Source of the DNA: Thamnaconus septentrionalis
Lineage: Eukaryota > Chordata > Actinopteri > Tetraodontiformes > Monacanthidae
Assembly: GCA_009823395.1 (NCBI GenBank)
Contig: CM020509.1
Coordinates: 10,343,001 to 10,407,000, forward strand
Length of the DNA: 64,000 nt
Direction of reading: 5' to 3'
Below, piece after piece: positions 33,693 through 44,458 of this stretch; position 1 is the stretch's first letter, and every line of letters starts with the position of its first letter. Under the pieces are notes generated by a model. That model was not told the origin of the DNA and did not search any database. It saw only the letters and a program-made list of their open reading frames with translations. A program made the translations under genes and the position numbers.

Positions 33693-34673
33693 TCATATTT
33701 CCCCCCCTCCTCACCAGTGTCAAGCGACGTAGATGGTGACAGGTTGTTCCTCGCGATTATGTGGTCTGATGCATCGATTATATCATACACGCTGTCCCCC
33801 TGCGCCACCAAATCCACCTGGAACATCATGGAACATCATCTATTAGAGCTCAATGATGGAGTGGAGACATTTTATGTATCTGTAAATATAAAAAAATGTT
33901 ATGTGACTCACCATTGAGTGTCCGAGGTGCTCAGAGACGCTGTCTGACAGGTAAAGGAGCTTCCCTTCCCCGGTCAGGAGCATCAGAAACCCGGGAAATT
34001 CCTGCATCATCTCCGACAGTTCATGGAAAGACAGAAAACGCGTGCTCTCCTCCAGACCACCAGCAGCTCCTGCTCCTAGAGGTAAATGACATGGATGGAG
34101 AGAGCAACGGAGTTGTTATTTTAGAAAAAAAATGATCACGAGAAGAAGAAAAAAGAAGATACACAATTGCTAGAATGACAGAAATTGGCCGCATTATGTT
34201 TCAGCACCGCGGACAGCGCTGCAGTCATCTATTGCTAGGCTGGAGCCTTTCAGCACCACGGTCAGCGACACAAATACGTGATTACCGCTGCTTATCGTCC
34301 GGTTTAATCGATCACATCCCGTCAAATAATCGCTCTCCCAGGATTAATTTATGTTTCATGATAAATTTCTTTTCAGTCAATCGAGACGGCGTTGCCTGCA
34401 GCGCCACCGAGACACTTGTTGATTTCACTCCCAGTCAATGCAGCACACGAGACCAATCAACAGGTCGTTTTATTCACAGGGAAATTCAGCCTTACCTTGA
34501 GTGAAGAAGAAGACGGATTTCCTGGTGTACATGCAGGCGAGCGACATGATGTGCAGGTACGACAGCCGAGCTTTGTCCGCGTCGCTGATGGGTAACAAGT
34601 CCTTCAGGTTCCGGATCTCGGCGTTGATCTGGTCCCGTCGAGCCTTGGATGCGCCTTTGGTCGAGCGGTACAT
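30190..34673 (-). CDS. npas4: Neuronal PAS domain protein 4 (bHLH-PAS transcription factor), eight coding exons
   Basis: NPAS4 is an immediate-early, calcium-induced nuclear transcription factor that dimerises with ARNT-type partners and shapes inhibitory synapses. Coding exons from 5' to 3' are 34496-34673, 33912-34075, 33715-33817, 33183-33492, 32926-33035, 32594-32729, 30356-32196 and 30190-30218. Phases agree throughout and give 956 residues, longer than the human protein of about 800. The bHLH opens [20 protein letters not shown] (residues 1-20). PAS-A spans roughly 75-145 ([31 protein letters not shown]). PAS-B/PAC spans roughly 225-335 ([31 protein letters not shown]). The exon 7 transactivation region keeps [25 protein letters not shown] and [13 protein letters not shown]. 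Oddities are 19 consecutive glutamines (436-454) and long proline/serine/alanine tracts with strong GC bias in exon 7. The C-terminus GSGSVPPF corresponds to the acidic GSG-type end of mammalian NPAS4. Fish carry two npas4 copies; which one this is was not determined. Confidence 0.96.
30356..32196 (-). CDS. npas4: npas4 coding exon 7 (transactivation domain, polyQ)
   Basis: This large exon encodes about 613 residues, from [18 protein letters not shown] to [17 protein letters not shown]. It includes the 19-glutamine run and the conserved CTPPYTPH and GLLTPEASP blocks. Its GC-rich third positions leave long meaningless open frames on the other strand and frames. Confidence 0.95.
31836..31892 (-). 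repeat. npas4: CAG/CAA repeat encoding 19 glutamines in npas4
   Basis: Nineteen consecutive glutamine codons, CAG interrupted by four CAA, form residues 436-454 in the transactivation region. CAA interruptions usually stabilise such tracts. Confidence 0.95.
32594..32729 (-). CDS. npas4: npas4 coding exon 6 (PAS-associated C-terminal motif)
   Basis: The exon encodes [20 protein letters not shown], then [20 protein letters not shown] and NYII, the PAC strand region. Confidence 0.95.
32926..33035 (-). CDS. npas4: npas4 coding exon 5 (PAS-B)
   Basis: The exon encodes [20 protein letters not shown] and [17 protein letters not shown], the PAS-B core. Confidence 0.95.
33183..33492 (-). CDS. npas4: npas4 coding exon 4 (PAS-A end, linker, PAS-B start)
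   Basis: The exon opens [20 protein letters not shown], a signature NPAS4 stretch. It continues through a variable proline/serine/glycine linker to [19 protein letters not shown], the start of PAS-B. Confidence 0.95.
33626..33686. repeat. (TA)n microsatellite in npas4 intron 3
   Basis: A pure TA run of about 30 copies, preceded by mixed TATG/CACATA tracts from about 33565, fills much of the short intron between npas4 exons 3 and 4. Confidence 0.95.
33715..33817 (-). CDS. npas4: npas4 coding exon 3 (PAS-A, second part)
   Basis: The exon encodes [19 protein letters not shown] and onward to SLDTG. The next intron contains a long TA microsatellite. Confidence 0.95.
33912..34075 (-). CDS. npas4: npas4 coding exon 2 (PAS-A, first part)
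   Basis: The exon encodes residues 60-114, ending [18 protein letters not shown], the core of PAS-A. Acceptor is CTCTAG and donor is GTGAGT. Confidence 0.95.
34496..34673 (-). CDS. npas4: npas4 coding exon 1 (bHLH)
   Basis: The exon encodes residues 1-59 plus one base: the basic region [18 protein letters not shown], then the loop and helix 2 with [17 protein letters not shown]. The start codon is at 34671-34673; the basic region begins at once, as in all NPAS4 proteins. The donor is GTAAGG. Confidence 0.96.
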
Positions 34674-35345
34674 CGTGCCCTGTTGCTGCGGAGAAACCGG
34701 CTCGGAAGAGACGAGAAAAAAAAATTCCTCCGGAGGAGAGAGTTGTGAGAGTTGTGCTCTTCGGAGCGCCGCTCGCTGGAACGAAGTGAGGCTTCTCTGT
34801 CTCCGCGAGAGACAGGTGGTGGAGGTGGGAAAGCTCTCAGGTGCGCTGTTGGACTTTCATATCAGCAGATTAGGAGGTTTTGTTTTTTTCCCCTCTCCTC
34901 TGAAGAAGGAAAAAAAAAGGTTCTAGAAAACCTTATGTCCTGTGTCCGTTGGCTTTATCTCCGCCACAGCGTCCAGCTCGGGTGGCTGGCCGGCCGCCGG
35001 ATGGATGGATGGATCGGCTGTCAGTCAGTGTAGGTAGATCGGCGGCTGTGGAAGCCGTCTCTCGCACTTGGAGTCCGGGAACTGTAAATCTGGTTGAGGG
35101 ACTCTGCTCGCAGGTCTCTTATATAGCCTGGGACTCCACCGGAGTAGGGGGGCTCCCAACGCGCCAACACCGACGTAAAACGGAGGGAGGGGGGTGAAGG
35201 AAGACGGGGAGGGCGAGGGGGACGGCGGAGCCTCGCATGAGTGTGAGTGCCGGAGGAACTCTCCCCCTCCCTCCCCGGTGCCCTCTCCTCCCGGTGACTC
35301 TCGCTCGACGTCAGCTCTTCCCTCTACTCGCTGATGACGTCGGCC
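34674..35345 (-). promoter_or_regulatory. npas4: npas4 5' untranslated region and proximal promoter
   Basis: Reading towards the gene on the minus strand, two CRE-type TGACGTCG octamers occur in opposite orientation, at 35335-35342 (plus-strand reading) and 35306-35313 (minus-strand reading). A TATA box TATATAAG follows at 35118-35125. Transcription would then start near 35090, giving a 5' leader of roughly 415 bases. CREB-bound CREs are well established for NPAS4 induction. The start point is inferred from the TATA box. Confidence 0.7.
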
Positions 35346-36349
35346 TGGAATCGGGAGCTCCGGCGACGCAAAAAGCCCGATTTGGACAAAACCGAGTAAG
35401 GGGCGGGGCCAACGTAAAAACGTAAACGGAGTCACCGGACTCCGGTGTGTTTGATGATGGAGAAGAGGAGGAGGAGGAGGAGGAGGAGGTGGAGGAGGGG
35501 CTGAGCGGAGCTGAGCGGGGAGTACTGGCTTGCATGCGAAGGAGGTCTCTGTGTTTGTGTGTCTGGCGCCCCGGCCGGGCTGCCGTGGTTGCCTGATTCA
35601 GCCCCCGGGGCTGTCACTGAAACACGGCAGGCAGATGACGGACACCGCGGTGCGAGGCGCAGGTTCATTCTGGCAGCGGTTTTTTTTATTTATTTTTTTA
35701 TTTTATATTTTTTACCGTCGACATGAGATGGCGATGCCGATCATGATCGCGGTGGTGATGCGCTCCGCTCCGCGTTCAGTGCTGCTGCTGCCGCATAGCC
35801 GAGCGCAGCGCCATGCACGGCAGGCGGACGCGGATGCTGAGGCTGTGCCGACATCAATCCGTCTCATTTATGAATTGGAATCACTGAAAACAGCAATTGA
35901 CTGATAAATTTCGGGAGGCGACGTCCAGTTTCTCCTATTGAGCCTCGAGTCTTGCGCATTAACCACATTGGTTTGTTTTTTTCCTGCTGAATGTTTAGTG
36001 TTATATCACCACATGGGACATGATGTCGATGTGCAGTTTATAGAAAGAGCTCAATGCTTTATATTAAACATTGTTCATACAATATGAATGAAGTCAAAGA
36101 CATTATTCCAATTATTTTTGGCTCGTCCGAGAGAATTCATGGCAAGGACATTCGATGTGATCAAGCTCAAGACGAAACAATATGGAGCATTTCTCGAAAA
36201 ATGAAATGAAATAATATAAAATAGCATGAGTAAAACATAGGTTGAACACCCCTAGGACCATCAGACAGGCGCTGAGCGGTCCAGCGATGCCCCGCAGCCT
36301 TTCTTCTCAACTTCAATCTTTGCCAACATTCATTTCACTAAATGACACT

Positions 36350-36535
36350 CATGAACAATATGACGCGCGCAAACAGCAGCCAATTACACTGCGCGACCTG
36401 CCAACCTGTCGCCAGCTCTCACGTGACGCTGAGCGGCGCCGCGTCTAAAAATAGACCTTCGCAGGTGACCCGCACCAAGACCGCGGAGGCGCGCCCCCGC
36501 AGTCAGCTCCCATCGTCCTATTTATAAAGAGGAGA
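36350..36535 (-). promoter_or_regulatory. npas4: Candidate npas4 upstream enhancer with MEF2 sites and E-box
   Basis: A GC-richer island in AT-rich surroundings, about 1.3 kb upstream of the inferred npas4 start, holds two MEF2 consensus sites, CTAAAAATAG (36445-36454) and CTATTTATAA (36518-36527), and a CACGTG E-box (36420-36425) merged with TGACGCTGAG. MEF2 and E-box input to NPAS4 is established in mammals; the assignment here is by motif and position only. Confidence 0.5.
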
Positions 36536-36655
36536 TTTCACTTCCACAGCCGAAATAGATTTGTAGTGTTTCTTTTTATGGGCCACATCAGATCTACCCT
36601 CTACACACACACACACACACACACACACTTGTCTGTTGTGTGAAGAGGGCTTGAG

Positions 36656-36854
36656 CAGTGTTGTTGGGATTACTCCATAAAAGTAATGCAACTACTGATT
36701 ACTCCTTAATAAAGTAATGTATTTACTTCTTTAACTACTTTGTTTCATAAGTAATCAATTACTAATTACTTTAGTTTTAAAAAAATTAAACTACTTAAAA
36801 AGTACTTTAATTACAATAGTGGATTACTTAGTAATAGATTACTCGCCAACACTG
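36656..36854. mobile_element. Short hAT-type MITE (199 bp)
   Basis: The ends are CAGTGTTGTTGGGATTACTC and the complement-type CGCCAACACTG. They are flanked by 8-bp duplications that differ at one base, GGCTTGAG (36648-36655) and GGTTTGAG (36855-36862). The interior is made of AGTAATTACT-like repeats. It is an internally deleted relative of the element at 37719-38270, in opposite orientation. Confidence 0.85.
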
Positions 36855-37718
36855 GGTTTGAGATGGTGGCAAAGTGTGTGTGTGAGTGTGTGTGTGTCTG
36901 CAAGAGAGAGACTTGATGTTTCCTGTTTGTTTTTACGGAACATGATTTATCTGCATCAATTAGATGAATGAAAATGCAAGAAGTGTCCCATGTAAGTAAA
37001 ATGTGTTTTGCTTTTTTTGTTGCTGCTTTTTTCCAGTATTGATTTTTCAGTATGCAGAGCAGCACCTCAGTGATGAATCATCCATCTTGTTTGGGAACTT
37101 TCAGCTCTGACTTGTTTCCTTCACTCCCTGCGCTCCCTGTCTGTTTTCTTTTTTCGCTGTTTTGTATTCCTTCCTTCCTTCCTTCTGCCTCGGTGTCTGT
37201 TTTTTGTTTCACATTTCTCACCGGATGAGTCAGCCTTCCCCACTTCCTCATCTAAAGCTGCATCGCACCGCTTGATTGCTGTTTGGTAATGACCCGGAGG
37301 AACCAGACTGTAGTCAGATGATCAGAGAGGAGCGATGGCTTTGCAGTTTCGGTGAACTTTTACTTCAGGTCGCGCTGTGGCGACGGCGAGAGATGCTAGT
37401 TTGTCATCTCCTCCGCCTGCCGTATGTGCGAGCGGCGCTGCGGAAACAAGGACAAATACATCACACACGCCAGTCTGCTGCTAAAGTGGGCGCCATAACT
37501 TGTCACCACAGTGACTTTAGATTTCCTTCAGGCTATTCCGGGCGCAGCGTCACACTCATTCATTTGCGCAGCGCTCTCGGTGAAGAGCGCAGAGTCTGGG
37601 AGGGACTCACATCAAATCTCATCAATTTGTTGCAGGTGTTGTAACCTTTTGCCCAGTTTGATTGAGGGCAGTTGTACAAGTTGAGATTGACCTCCTCACT
37701 CCTTCTTAGCGTCGTGAT

Positions 37719-38270
37719 CAGTGTTGGTGAGTAATCTATCACTAAGTAATCCACTTCTGTAAGTAAACTACTTTTTAGTAACGGAGTAATGTAATGTAAC
37801 AGGATTACTGTGGCAAAACTGGTAATTATATCATAATTACGCTTCTGAAATATTTTGCAAGCTAAAAAGGTCTTATTATCCACGAAATGTCAGAAATTTA
37901 GAAAAACAACCGAAAACAATGATGTCGCAGATTGATGATGCAGCCGTGCATGCAACGTCATTGACATGCGATGACGCACCAGAACAAGCATGGCGGCGGC
38001 AAAAGAAAAAAGCGTGACTGCCTTTGTAGCTGCAAATACAAGCATTATTTTTAGTTCATCTCGTCTAAATAAAAGAATATTGTGGTTCGTTGTAAGTTAT
38101 GTGGAGTAAACAAGACGTTCTCACCTTTTACTTTATCTTTTTTAGCTAAAGTAATTAGTAATTGAATACTTATGAAACAAAGTAGTGAAACAAATAATTA
38201 GATTACTTTTTAAGGATTAATCAGTAGTTAGTAGTTGGACTACTTTTATGGAGTAATCCCAACAACACTG
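37719..38270. mobile_element. hAT-type element with transposase zinc-finger remnant (552 bp)
   Basis: The left end CAGTGTTGGTGAGTAATC and right end GAGTAATCCCAACAACACTG match the ends of the 36656 element read on the other strand. Flanks GTCGTGAT and GTCATGAA agree at six of eight bases, suggesting a decayed target duplication. On the plus strand an ATG at 37990 reads MAAAKEKSVTAFVAANTS. After a frame change, 38076-38129 reads NIVVRCKLCGVNKTFSPF, resembling the first half of a BED-type zinc finger at the start of hAT transposases. The rest of the transposase is gone. Confidence 0.75.
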
Positions 38271-38984
38271 GTCATGAATTAAAAGGAACTGTAGCGAGGA
38301 TGAATTCTGGACAGGTTGGGATCTAAACCTCTCCCTTCCATCCTATGTGAAATGCACCTGCATCGACTTATTCCAAGTGGCTTCATAACGTTTGAGAAAT
38401 ATAAACAAATCTGCCTTGTTTATTTAGGTTCTTGGAAGCGGTCCTGACGCCTCCTCGCCGTGTTTGTACTCTCACTCTTTAAAGACTGTTGGCTGCACTT
38501 CTACCTGGCACCTTGCTCGCCAACTGCTCGCTTGTTTTAATAACACAATGTTGTTTTGCGAGATGTTTGCCTCTCATTGCCTTGGGATACATGACTCCTG
38601 AAGGCTTCAATGTGAAGGTTCTACCCAGTAAAATCCAATATTTGATAAGTTACAATGGCGTTTTTCGCAGCAGCCGATAAAACGTACAACTTATTTTTTT
38701 GTGCGTCCTCCTCTGCGTCTCATTGTCCTTAAGTGCTGTAAAACTCTTCATATTCTCTAACTTAACCGCTGTTCTATGTTTCTTCCAAATTGAGGAGATA
38801 CATTTTAGTCTGGAGGCTCATTAACCAGCTCATAAGCCGCTAAAGTGTCTCAGCTCATTGTGATTCTCGTTAGAGTCAAAAGTGACAGACAACTATTTAA
38901 GAAACTGCTGTTTTCTAAGGATGATGACAACTTTTGTTGTCATCATGTGTGCTTCGTTTACTGTGTGTCACTTTGGACCAGAAA

Positions 38985-39032
38985 TCTATCTATCTATCTA
39001 TCTATCTACCTATCAATCTATCTACCTATCTA

Positions 39033-39087
<55 letters not shown>
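38985..39087. repeat. (TCTA)n microsatellite
   Basis: About 25 TCTA units, the middle ones imperfect with TACC and TCAA variants. Confidence 0.95.
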
Positions 39088-39920
39088 TTGTCAAGCAGAT
39101 CGACACTTGAAAAGCAGGAGTAAGTTATTCCCAGTTTTCTGTGTTACAACACATATTTGGGTTTGCTGCTGCACTCGTGAATCTCATTATTTTCCCAAGA
39201 ATCTCCTCTGTGAAGCGCGCATCACTTTCTTCAGTATGAAGTGTTTTCAGTGACGGCCCTAAAAATGTTCACAGAGCGCACATCTTTATGCATGAGCTCC
39301 CGGAACAAAAAACACTTGAACTTGTTTATGTATTTCTTTATTATCCCCTCCCTCCCCACCATCGAGCAGTCTCGCAGGTACTTAAGTTGCCCCGCTGTCC
39401 CACACGTTCTCTCGATGGCGGTGCCGCCATTGTCACGGCTGTCATGATAATCCCCTGCCATTATGTGACAGGGTTGTGTTAGTATCATAGGTGGTAGGCG
39501 GAGAGGAATATGGCAGCGGAGAGGCGGATGGGTGAAGAGCGAGGGGTCGCGGGGATGAGTGCCTCGTCTCCCTGACAGCAAATGGACTCAAATGAATCCA
39601 ATTAGTGGGCAGCCTTTGTGCCAGAAACTCCTGTTTGTCTCATCATTCAATGCGGAGGCTCATTTAGTCTTGTAGCCCTCTTTATGTGTTACTCATCCAG
39701 GCACACTAAGTCAGGCCCTCTTTCACTCATTCATGTCTGTTTCCACTCACCAATTCATTTTTTTTTCTCTCTCTCACACAATCTACGAAATGTCAGCAGA
39801 GCTAAATTAGCGTTGTGAGCTCACAGCTGTTAATGAGTGGAAAAAGTTTTACCCTGGGTTGTGCGGAGCTGCGGCGTGGCAACGTTAGCACACTGTTGCA
39901 GGCTGTGTGTTACACACAGA

Positions 39921-40079
<159 letters not shown>

Positions 40080-40088
40080 CATATATAT

Positions 40089-40231
40089 TAGGGCTGTCAA
40101 ACATTAATTTGTTAATCGCAATTAATCAAAATAACTGAATTTACGCATGCAATTCAAACCGCGATTAATTGGAGTTAACTATGAAGCTTCTGCGATTAAT
40201 TACGATTAAAAAAATTCATTTGACCACCCAA
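40089..40231. mobile_element. Putative hAT-type MITE (about 143 bp)
   Basis: The left end is TAGGGCTGTCAAACATTAAT followed by TAATCGCAATTAATC. The right end has GATTAATTACGATTAAAAAA then CATTTGACCACCC, a mutated complement of the left end. This TAGGGCTGTCAAA palindrome with AATCGCGATTAAT blocks is a common fish MITE form. A target duplication cannot be judged because it sits against a TA tract. Confidence 0.6.
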
Positions 40232-40934
40232 ATTTATTTGTATGCTTTCGTCTCTGATTTCTTCTGTTTTCCCTTTTTACTGGCACAAAACCAACTGTGT
40301 GGAGCTCATTCGGATAAATAGTTCAGAGAGCTGCTGGGTGGACCATGAATCAAGAGGTTGACGGTTTGATTCTTCAAGGAACTGCAGTTCCCATCACCAG
40401 GCTTGGAGCTTATCCCTTTCAAAAGGAGGCTAATAAGGTTTCTCCCCCATACATCTTTATGCATTCAGTCAGTTAAATGCTATAAAATGAAGTGAAACGA
40501 TCACGATTGTCCCCTGAGCCAGCCGCTTCCCGCTGGGTCAGTGAGCGCACAGGCCACAAACTAGAAAGAGCTTTCAAGCAGAGACCTCTTCTTTTTTCTA
40601 AACATAGGTCGCCATCTATTTAAATGCATTGAAAACCGTAACAGTGAACTTGTCAACACATTTCTGTCACTATTCCAGATGCACCGCTGGTATTGAGGAT
40701 GTTTTGGCTTCATGCAGGGCTTGTGAAATATTCAGTCTCTCAACGATGGTCAATTCATGTCTGAATGGTTATTTTTACAGGCAAGCCAACAAGAGTCAAA
40801 GTTTTGTTTCTTCCTTTTTTTACCCAAATATCGTTCAATGTGTTAACCTTCGACATTTTCACTTAGTCACTTCACTTTTCACCTATTTCATCTCAAAATA
40901 CTCTCCTGGCGCATTTGTTATTCAGTTATTCACG

Positions 40935-40989
40935 CAGTCAACACAGTCAACACAGTCAACACAGTCAACACAGTCAACACAGTCAACAC
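40935..40989. repeat. 9-bp tandem repeat (CAGTCAACA)n
   Basis: Six consecutive perfect copies of CAGTCAACA. The direct, spacerless layout makes it a short minisatellite. Confidence 0.9.
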
Positions 40990-41278
40990 TTCATTTCTGT
41001 CACAGCCGCTGAGCAGATGTACGAAGCGCCAGAGAACTCGGCATCGTTCTGTACGTACTGTACCAAGGCGCTCACACGCATGCGCTTGCACATGCTTTTT
41101 CAGTAGCAGTGGACAACAGGTGTGACTTTCACAGCCTCGTCCGTTGGCAGACAGAAGCTGCGGACGAGGTGATGAGCTGCATGTTCCTCCACAACCTTAG
41201 TCATCACATCACAGGGAACAGAGAGGGTGGATCATCGGTCAGCCTCAGCTTGGTACGGCAAAATGTCAACACTTGGAC

Positions 41279-41337
41279 TGATGATGATGATGGTGATGAG
41301 GATGATGGTGATGAGGATGATGGTGATGATGATGATC
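41279..41337. repeat. (GAT/GGT)n imperfect trinucleotide repeat
   Basis: GATGATGGTGATGAGGAT-type units repeat about three times. Flanking sequence is unique. Confidence 0.85.
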
Positions 41338-44300
41338 GGACGGATTGCCTTTGTTTCAAATGTAAATGGCGTGTTTTCAATATTTCTGGCCAGTTTCAGG
41401 GACGAGTGTGAGAGTGCAGGAGGTGACAGAGTGAACGAATGAGGGGCGGTGAAGGGGGTTAAACAAGTGCAGTTGTCACTCCAGATGCGAAAGGTGCTCA
41501 CCATTTTCCCCGCTAAGACTAATTCGATTGTGTGTCTTTATTTATATTATTATTTTTACACCCGTAGAGTCGAGGTTCCACATTCCGCTTCTTGAAAGGA
41601 TGGAGCTAATCTGTCGCCTAGCAACACCTCCCACTCCTGCATCGAAGCAGGAGCGAGAAAGCAAGAGCGAGGACGAGGAGTAAAGAGGAGATGAAGATTT
41701 AGGGGCGCAAAGAGGAGCGAAAGGGAATAAATGACAACTGTATGAAAGTTTGCGGTTCAATATCGAACACTAACCACGTATCAACAAGCGCCTACAACGA
41801 GTCTGATTCTCTTCAGTTGTGATGTCGGCGCAGCCCGGGTTCTCTGTCAGACAGCTGCAGCGCTGCATACTTGTTGCAGTTTTCCTGTTGAACAAAGGCG
41901 ACAAATACATAATTTAAAAAAAAAAGAGGCAGTTGTCAATATTTGGACAGTATTGAGCAGCGGCGCATAAAGCTCGTCAAAGTCTCGCTGCATTTCACAT
42001 TCAGATGCAGTGGGAAATAATACAATATGGAATAGAATTCACCCATTGAAACAGCATGGCTGAAAATATGTTATCTTGGAATCCAACATAAGTAAGTTGA
42101 CATGCATTCATGTGATCCGTGTCATTTCTGAAACTCACTGAGTCGACTGTATTGAGTAAAACATTCAGTGTTTTGCTTTTACGTTAGTGGTGAACAGCAC
42201 TCAAATAATTTAAATATAAAATTGAACAAAATGTTTATTATTAAACTGTACTTAATGTACTTTACCAGAGATTTGACATGAGGATGTTTTATGACAGTGG
42301 CCTATTATTGGAGGTTCAATATTTAGCCTCCAGTGGAGACACGGAGTGAATTAACGAAGAGGAAAGTGGAGAAAATCACCATGTACCAAAACAAGAGGTG
42401 CTTGCTGCTATTTAAAGGCTGACCACCTTCTGCTTGAATGAGAAATACTAATGCAGTCTGGAGACATTTGTGCTGGAAAAAGATTAAACACAAACATAAG
42501 ATACTTAGATGAACTTAGATGTTTTGTCTGCTTTCCTTTCATTTCACAAGATTTTTTATTATTACTAATTTGATTAACAAGTAATGATATTAAAGTTCCC
42601 AACCAGTCTCAGGAGTCCTACCTTCTCACAACAAAGCATGCTGGGCCAGGCTGCAGTTCCTTCATTGGCCTGGGAACAAAGAGATCAAGAAAGTGTTTTG
42701 ATAAATAGTGAAAGAATGTATCCACTATTTATTAGACCTGCATTACCTTTGTGTCATTCAAACATGTTGGTTTGTCCGCCGCTCGGCGACACGGCGGCAG
42801 CAGCCGCAACGTTGCGTCTGATTTGAAGCCCGACTGATCCCAACCTGTGAATATAAGCCATACAAACGCCCACGCATGTAGCTCCGCCCACTTCCCCCCA
42901 CCCCCCCACACCTCCTCCATCCCTCAGTGTGGCTTTGTGAGCCAGTAGCCTTGTGCCTTTTTTCTCTTTTTCTATAACTAGTTTATTTTTAGCTGCCAGG
43001 GCACAGGATGGGGCAGAAGTTTTTTTCTCTCTCTCTCTCTTTTTCTTTTTCTTTTTCTTTTTCCAGCAGAACTTTGGAGTTCTGTTCAGACTCTTCTGTC
43101 TCCCCAAGGTCTCTGCATCGTGCTCGGACTTATGGGAGAACGCTGGCGTGAAAAAACCTTCATGTGTCGAGGAGATATTTCTATGAAGGATGGAGCCTGA
43201 AGACCGCACGCCGTGCTGGGCTGCATCGGGTAACGACGGGGATTCAAGTTTTTAGGGGAAAATTCATAAATTCGACACAAAGAAACAATTGGAGGCCTAT
43301 TATTTAATATCTATAATGGCCGAGATTACACATCTGCTATCTCCCTCCTATGACATACCAGCACAGACTCTTTTCCTCCCCACATTAAGTTGGTGCTGAT
43401 GCGGGGTTGCCATGGTGACATGATGTAGATGTGTTACATCACGGGAGACCTCCTAGCGGCAGATCTTTCATTCAGACTCCCTCGCTACCTATTTCTCCCG
43501 TCGCCCTCCGTTAACTCTGGCTGTCGGGAGCTTGCGGTGCGGATCAGGAGGGGCAGCAGCCGTCACATTTGGCTTCAGCCCTCCGCTCGCCCAAATGTAC
43601 AGCGCGGCAGTCAGACATATGTTGACCACGAGCGCGCGCTTTAGCAAGGTGTGTTGCATAACAAAGGCGGTAGAGTGGGAAGGGGGGTAGGGGGGTGGAG
43701 GGAGTCGGGAACAGATGTGCTGAATGGGCTCCGCATCAGGCCGTAAATCACATTTTTACCTCGTTCTATTTCGACCCCGGTCCACTTGTCCTCCTTTCCC
43801 CGTCGCCGTCCTTGCCAAAAATACATCTCAATTGACCCGTCGTTTCGATACCAATTACGTGACTCCACGTTTCATGTGCCACTTCATGTAAGTCCCCCCC
43901 CCGCCCTCCCTCCTCTCTACGTCATCCCCAGCCCCCCTAGCCCCCGACCATTCACTAATTCATGCGCTGTGGTCTGATTAGCCGACCAATGGGGTCAATT
44001 ACTTTTCATTTCTTCCAATCGTCGCGCTCTTTCCTAACATGGTGTTTTTATGTGGAGTACATGAAGCCAAACGTGATGCACTTGGTGTTAACCAGCTGGA
44101 AAATCAGCAATGCGATACAGACCAGCCTTTTTCCACTGAAGCAATTTGATAAATGTATCCCACGGGTTAGTTTTTGTCTTTAATATTTTCTCAACAGTCA
44201 TGTGTGCTTCATTTGCAGAAATCACTTTATATTCAAACCTCCCAGTAAACTTCCCAAATGAGAAAATTCATTTCACCATTTACTTTTTTGGGTTGTTCCT

Positions 44301-44422
44301 CTCTTCCTCTCTGGTCCTAATGACTTAATGGCTATGTATTGAATTAATTGAAGAACTAAGGCTGCATTTGTGCCTTGCTTTCTGTTTGACCAGGCAGTGC
44401 TTGTAGACACTAATCTTTAATA

Positions 44423-44457
<35 letters not shown>
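44423..44457. repeat. (GAT)n microsatellite
   Basis: About eleven uninterrupted GAT units. Confidence 0.95.

Positions 44458-44458
<1 letters not shown>

Noticed and set aside
40935..40989. Short direct repeats considered as a CRISPR-like array
   Set aside because: The 9-base units are contiguous with no spacers, and the DNA is vertebrate.
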